Origin: Eulemur rufifrons
Taxonomy: Eukaryota > Chordata > Mammalia > Primates > Lemuridae
Assembly (NCBI RefSeq): GCF_041146395.1
Contig: NC_090995.1
Coordinates: forward strand, 15,193,501 to 15,257,500
DNA length: 64,000 nucleotides
Direction: 5' to 3'
Part shown: positions 60,474 through 64,000 of the stretch, piece by piece
Numbering within the stretch: the stretch's first letter is position 1
Layout: the number at the start of each line of letters is the position of its first letter
Notes under the pieces: generated by a model
Databases searched by the model: none
Seen by the model: the letters and a program-made list of their open reading frames with translations, nothing else
What the model was told of the DNA's origin: nothing
Program-made: the position numbers and the translations under genes

Positions 60474-61370
60474 CGCCATATTGCTTCTCTGCCCACGGGG
60501 CACCTGTGTCCTCCCCAGGGGGCCTCTGCCCTCAGGTTCTGTCTTGCTGGGGCCCACACAGACATTTCCCAACTCCGGCCCAGACTGCAGGGGTCACAGG
60601 GCTGCAGGGGGTCCCAGGCAATCTGGGTGACTCCAGAGCCCAGTCATTCTGCCTCCCGGGGAGAAGGTCGGAGACGACCACGGGCTGACCCTCTTGCCCA
60701 CCCGCTGCTGCCAAGAGAGACAATGTGGCCACCACACGGGGGCATCCGCAGGGCACAGGGCTCGGACCTTTCCTTTCGGGGTCATGCTGTGGACTGAGGG
60801 GGGCTCGGGCTGTGAGCTCCCTGCCCACCCGCCCCTCTGGCGCTGCTTGGCTGGGGACTGCAGCAGCGTGGGGCACACCCTGAGGTGGGGGACATTGATC
60901 CAGCTTGGGCACCCTGGGGTGACGTGGGACCAGCGTCCTTCTCCCTGGCAGGGTCAGGGATCATCTCTGGGGCTCAGGGCAGGGCCTGCAGGCCAGACCC
61001 CCTACGCCCCATCTCGGTTCCATTGCCCGGGGGCACAGGGGAGACTGAGCAGTGCGTGCCCGCAAGGGAGGTCAGGGTCGAGTGCAGTGTGCGTGCCAGC
61101 TGCGGGGTCGCGGGGCTCCCGCCTCTCACGGGGGGCTGCGCTCCGCGCCAGGCCAGGACCCCGGCGGGAACCCCCCCAACCCACATCGCCCTGCCTGGGG
61201 AGCTCGGCCGGCTTGGGGTCCCGCTGGGGAGGCTGGACGGGAGCGAGGCCGCTCCAGACTAGGGGTCCCAGGCAGCCCCACCCGACAGGCGGACTTCCTG
61301 GGGGAGGGGGCCACATCAGCCCCTCCCTGGCAGCTTTGCCCAGAGCAGGGGAACTAGACCTTTGACCCCT

Positions 61371-61530
61371 GCTGGAAGCACCTGCCAAGCTTGGGGGCAG
61401 CTCGCCCAGCCCCACTGCCCGCCCGCCCCTGCCTTGGTGGAGAACAAGTCACAGGGCCCCGCCCACGACCCGGGCACTAGCGCTGGTCACATGACCCGAA
61501 AAGAACGTTGCAGTATGCTCCTCCCGGCAG
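61371..61530 (+). promoter_or_regulatory. GC-rich promoter-like segment between L1-like 5' region and CTCF-like array
   Basis: Unique and GC-rich. 'gggccccgcccac' (61,456-61,468) holds a GC box (Sp1/KLF type), and 'gtcacatgac' (61,485-61,494) is an E-box of the MITF/TFE (M-box) form. 'cccgcccgccc' lies at 61,420-61,430. It may be more of the same L1-like 5' region, beyond where the 36.5-kb copy ends. No TATA box seen. Confidence 0.35.
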
Positions 61531-61793
61531 GCGCCACCTGCTGGCACGGAGGTCACATTGCACGACCTTTTCCTGCACCTGCTGACTCATCTTGGAGGGT
61601 CTGGTCCAGTCTCGCCACAGGCGCCACCTGCTGGCAGGGAGGTCACATTGCACGACCTTTTCCTGCACCTGCCGACTCGTTCCACGGGGTTTGGGCCGGT
61701 CTCACCACAGGCGCCACCTGCTGGCAGGGAGATCACGTTGCACGACCTTTTCCTGCATCTGCGGATTCATCACCCACAAGCGCCACTTGCTGC
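61527..61793 (+). repeat. 90-bp tandem repeat carrying CTCF-core matches
   Basis: The motif GCGCCACCTGCTGG occurs at 61,531, 61,621 and 61,711 at exactly 90-bp spacing. A decayed fourth copy (GCGCCACTTGCTGC) starts at 61,780. Its reverse complement CCAGCAGGTGGCGC is a perfect match to the published CTCF consensus CCASYAGRKGGCRS. Each unit also shares 'ggtcacattgcacgacctttt' and a 'cctgcacctgc' string. The CTCF motifs all point the same way (minus strand). Confidence 0.92.
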
Positions 61794-61842
61794 CTCACAG
61801 ACTAAACTGGGCAGGTCGTTGTCTAAGCAAACGAAAATCGAG
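61788..61842 (+). repeat. 55-bp leader immediately 5' of an Alu, shared with 56,629-56,683
   Basis: 'tgctgcctcacagactaaac' to 'gaaaatcgag' directly abuts the Alu's first base. It is the same sequence as at 56.6 kb (about 90% identity, no gaps) but in opposite genomic orientation. Confidence 0.85.
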
Positions 61843-62164
61843 GGCCGGGCGCGGTGGCTCACGCCTGTAACCCTAGCACTCTGGAAAGCTGAGGCGGGTG
61901 GATCGTTTGAGCTCAGGAGTTCGAGACCAGCCTCAGCAAGAGCAAGACCCTGTCTCTACTAAAAATAGAAACAAATTATATGGACATCTAAAAATACATA
62001 TAGAAAAATTAGCCAGGCATGGGGCCTTCCAGCTGCTCTGGAGGCTGAGGCAGGAGGATCGCCTGAGCCCAGGAGTTTGAGGTTGCTGTGAGCTAGGCTG
62101 ATGCCACGGCACTCTAGCCCGGGCAACAGAGTGAGCCTCTGTCTCAAAAAAAAAAAAAAAAAAA
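61843..62164 (+). mobile_element. Alu, strepsirrhine type, diverged right-monomer start
   Basis: Dimer with an A20 tail. The right monomer has lost 'tgcctgtagtcccagctactcggg' in part ('catggggccttccagctgctctgg'). Preceded by the 55-bp leader. No short target duplication found at either the Alu or the leader border. Confidence 0.94.
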
Positions 62165-64000
62165 GGGAATTAGGGATGGAATAGATTTAGGAGAAAAAAT
62201 AATGAGTTCATTTTAAATATTTGTTTCCATGTACAGTTCTATATGTGAATCCAGATGCATAGAAGGGAGATATGGCCGAAAATCTAGACGTGAGATCATC
62301 ACCTTAAAGATAGTAACTGAAGCCATGAAAATATAGAGAGTAAAAAAAAATAAATAAATAAAGGAATTAAAAACACTGAAGAAAGAATCCTGAACACACC
62401 CTGGCTTAAGGGTCAAACAGAGAAATAGCAGCTATCAGAGGCCCCTGTGATAGACAGGCCAGAGAGATAAGAAGAAAATCCAGGTGAGGGTGTTCCCAAA
62501 AGTCCAGAAAAAAAATTTAATGGGGGAGTGATCAAAACATCAATGCTGCCAAGATTTGCAAAGATGATCGCCTAAAGTATGTCTTAGTCACCTTTGTTTT
62601 GTTTGTGTCTAGGAGAATTCATGGAGCATAGTAGGAATTCAATAAACGTAAAGTTCTATGTTGTGTCCATCCCAATACCTGCAAGTCTCACTCTAATATT
62701 CTCAGAGTGGTTAAAAAAAAAAAGGGGGGCAGAAAGGATATACAAGGAGAGGAAGGAAAGAAGGGAGGGATGGAGGAAAAAAGGAAGAAAGGAAATATCT
62801 TCCACACCCCAAATGCTCCATGCAGCCCCCCTACCCCGCTACCGTCCATCCCAGGCTCACTGAAAATCATCCTATAAGACCAGGCACACCGACGTTTCCC
62901 CAGCCCTGCTGGGCCTGGGGGATGCAGACTGACTCACAGCAACAGTACAAATCCAAACCTCCCCAGCTCTTGCTGCCACGTGGGAATGCAGGACTTCTAG
63001 CACCTTGAGAACCTTTTCCCTGCCCACCCTCCACCAACCTGAAGCATCTCTAAACCCAGGCTGTGTCTCCCAGATGTTCATGACAGGGTGCGACCATTTT
63101 TCCATTCTCTGTGACTGAGCAATTCAGTTCCCCATCTTGCCCCTTCCAGAAGCACCAAGGTGTCCTGCTGGAGGCCATCGCTGGTCCCCCACGGATAGCC
63201 AGGTCCTGGTGTCCCACCAGGTGCCTCGCCAGGTGTTATTTCTCCACCAGACATAGTGCTGAAGACAGATTCTGCCAAGCACCACGACTAAACAGCCAAA
63301 GCCCTCAAAGTGCCGCAATGTCATGGTACCTGTGGGGAATTGTGCCCTCTCACCTTGGTGTTCCCACCTGGTAGAGGTGCCCCAAAGCAGTTTGCTTCTG
63401 TCGTCTTGCAGACCTGAGTGGAAAAGCTCTTCCCATTTTTGTTAGTATCATTTCTTACTTATAGACCTCTTTCTCACTCTAGATGCAGACATGGATTGTT
63501 GCTCTATCTATCTTTTCATATTTGGCCATGCATGTCCTAACAAGTTATTTGTTAAATGCTTGGTGTTCAAGTGTTTAATTTAAAAGTTAAACCACGCCAA
63601 CGGACCAGGGAGAACTGAAATGGGCCGTGAATCGTTGAAATTAACCCAGAAGTCATTTGGCAACAGGCTTCGATCAAAGCTGCTCCCGTTTTTAGTTCTT
63701 CCCTCCAGGGTCCCACTGTGACCATAACGCAGCTCCTTTATCTCTGATCATCTCTGGGCATCCTTCTACTTTCTATTTCAAATACTAGACTACAAATTCT
63801 CTTCCCCTATCTCCAAGTCAAATACCCAGGGACAAAACTGATGAGTCAAACTAATTTTTACCATTGAATGGACATTTGTGCCAGGACATCCCATGGTCCA
63901 CTGACCTACCTTGGGCTCAGCAGTGGCCACCAGGTAGTGTCAGGTGGTGTCAGCAATAATAGGTGGAAAAGGAACCTCCCAGAAGGGGTCTGTAGGAGTG
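62165..64000. other. Unique sequence to the window end
   Basis: A purine-rich run lies at 62,713-62,790. An L2/MIR-like terminus ('agcatagtaggaattcaataaacg') lies at 62,627-62,650. The 63.06-63.45 kb part is medium GC with short frames but no recognised domain. No RNA gene recognised. Confidence 0.4.

Larger units (their letters stand above)
58305..61370 (+). mobile_element. L1-type 5' UTR, interrupted by an LTR-like VNTR element and an Alu
   Basis: Starts 'ggtgggaggccagatggcgg', the form of a primate L1 5' end, and runs colinear with the inverted copy at 36,508-37,641. Shared landmarks are 'caaacaggcagag' (58,391-58,403), 'ggtggctcctgag' (60,001), 'caggcgccatattg' (60,119), 'ggcctgcaggccaga' (60,983) and 'gctttgcccag' (61,333), ending at 'acctttgacccctgct' (about 61,368). 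Two insertions split it: 58,404-59,806 and 60,139-60,473. Without them it is about 1.3 kb. No ORF1 or ORF2 follows, so it is a 5' region alone. Such regions act as internal RNA polymerase II promoters in active L1s; whether this copy does is unknown. Confidence 0.75.

Noticed and set aside
60694..61365. 223-aa open frame
   Set aside because: It lies in the GC-rich L1-like 5' region, overlaps several frames in other phases, and matches no known domain.
58305..62164. Single insertion spanning the whole 3.9-kb region with one target duplication
   Set aside because: No matching short duplication was found at 58,300 and 62,165, so the outer borders of any composite element remain unproven.

Overview
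This window is nuclear DNA from a strepsirrhine primate, most likely a lemur. The evidence is the Alu family: about 28 full or partial copies carry a left monomer reading 'CAGCCTGAGCAAGAGCGAGACCCC', an A/T-rich linker of about 30 nt between the monomers (AGAAAGAAATTATATGGACAGC...) and a right monomer with 'GTTGCTGTGAGCGAGGCTGACGCCACGGCACTCTAGCC'. Human and other simian Alus lack this combination. I see no convincing protein-coding exon, tRNA or rRNA. Almost every open frame is a shadow of an Alu, an L1 fragment, a GC-rich L1 5' region or a tandem repeat. The window behaves like a gene-poor intergenic or intronic region.

Layout. 0-1.2 kb: two old L1 3' ends. 1.2-20 kb: mostly unique AT-rich sequence with scattered Alus and MIRs, a 340-bp purine tract at 15 kb, and blocks (about 10.9-11.5, 12.0-12.5 and 18.9-19.25 kb) whose motif content suggests conserved non-coding regulatory DNA. 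20.6-21.7 kb: old L1 sequence. 22-28 kb: more candidate conserved blocks, best at 25.9-26.4 kb. 28.8-29.2 kb: an MLT1-type LTR, then a MIR. 31.7-38 kb: a patchwork of L1 fragments, including an inverted L1 5' region at 36.5-37.6 kb. 38-55 kb: mostly unique sequence with Alus and a candidate regulatory block at 42.0-42.6 kb. 56-62 kb: a structurally exceptional region.

The 56-62 kb region is the main interest. An L1-like 5' untranslated region starts near 58,305 on the + strand. It is interrupted by a 1.4-kb LTR-like element with TG...CA ends and a 4-bp target duplication. That element is filled by about 33 tandem units of 35 bp, nearly every one carrying an intact CCAAT box in the form NF-Y prefers (CCAATCAG). 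About 1.8 kb further on, three exact 90-bp-spaced units each contain a perfect match to the published CTCF core consensus, followed by a 55-bp leader and an Alu. The same leader-plus-Alu arrangement recurs in inverted orientation at 56.3-56.7 kb, framed by 209-bp direct repeats. Together these suggest, but do not prove, a composite retroelement of SVA/LAVA-like logic (L1 5' region, VNTR, leader, Alu, poly-A) that is dense in NF-Y and CTCF sites. All family names rest on recognition by eye, without database searches.
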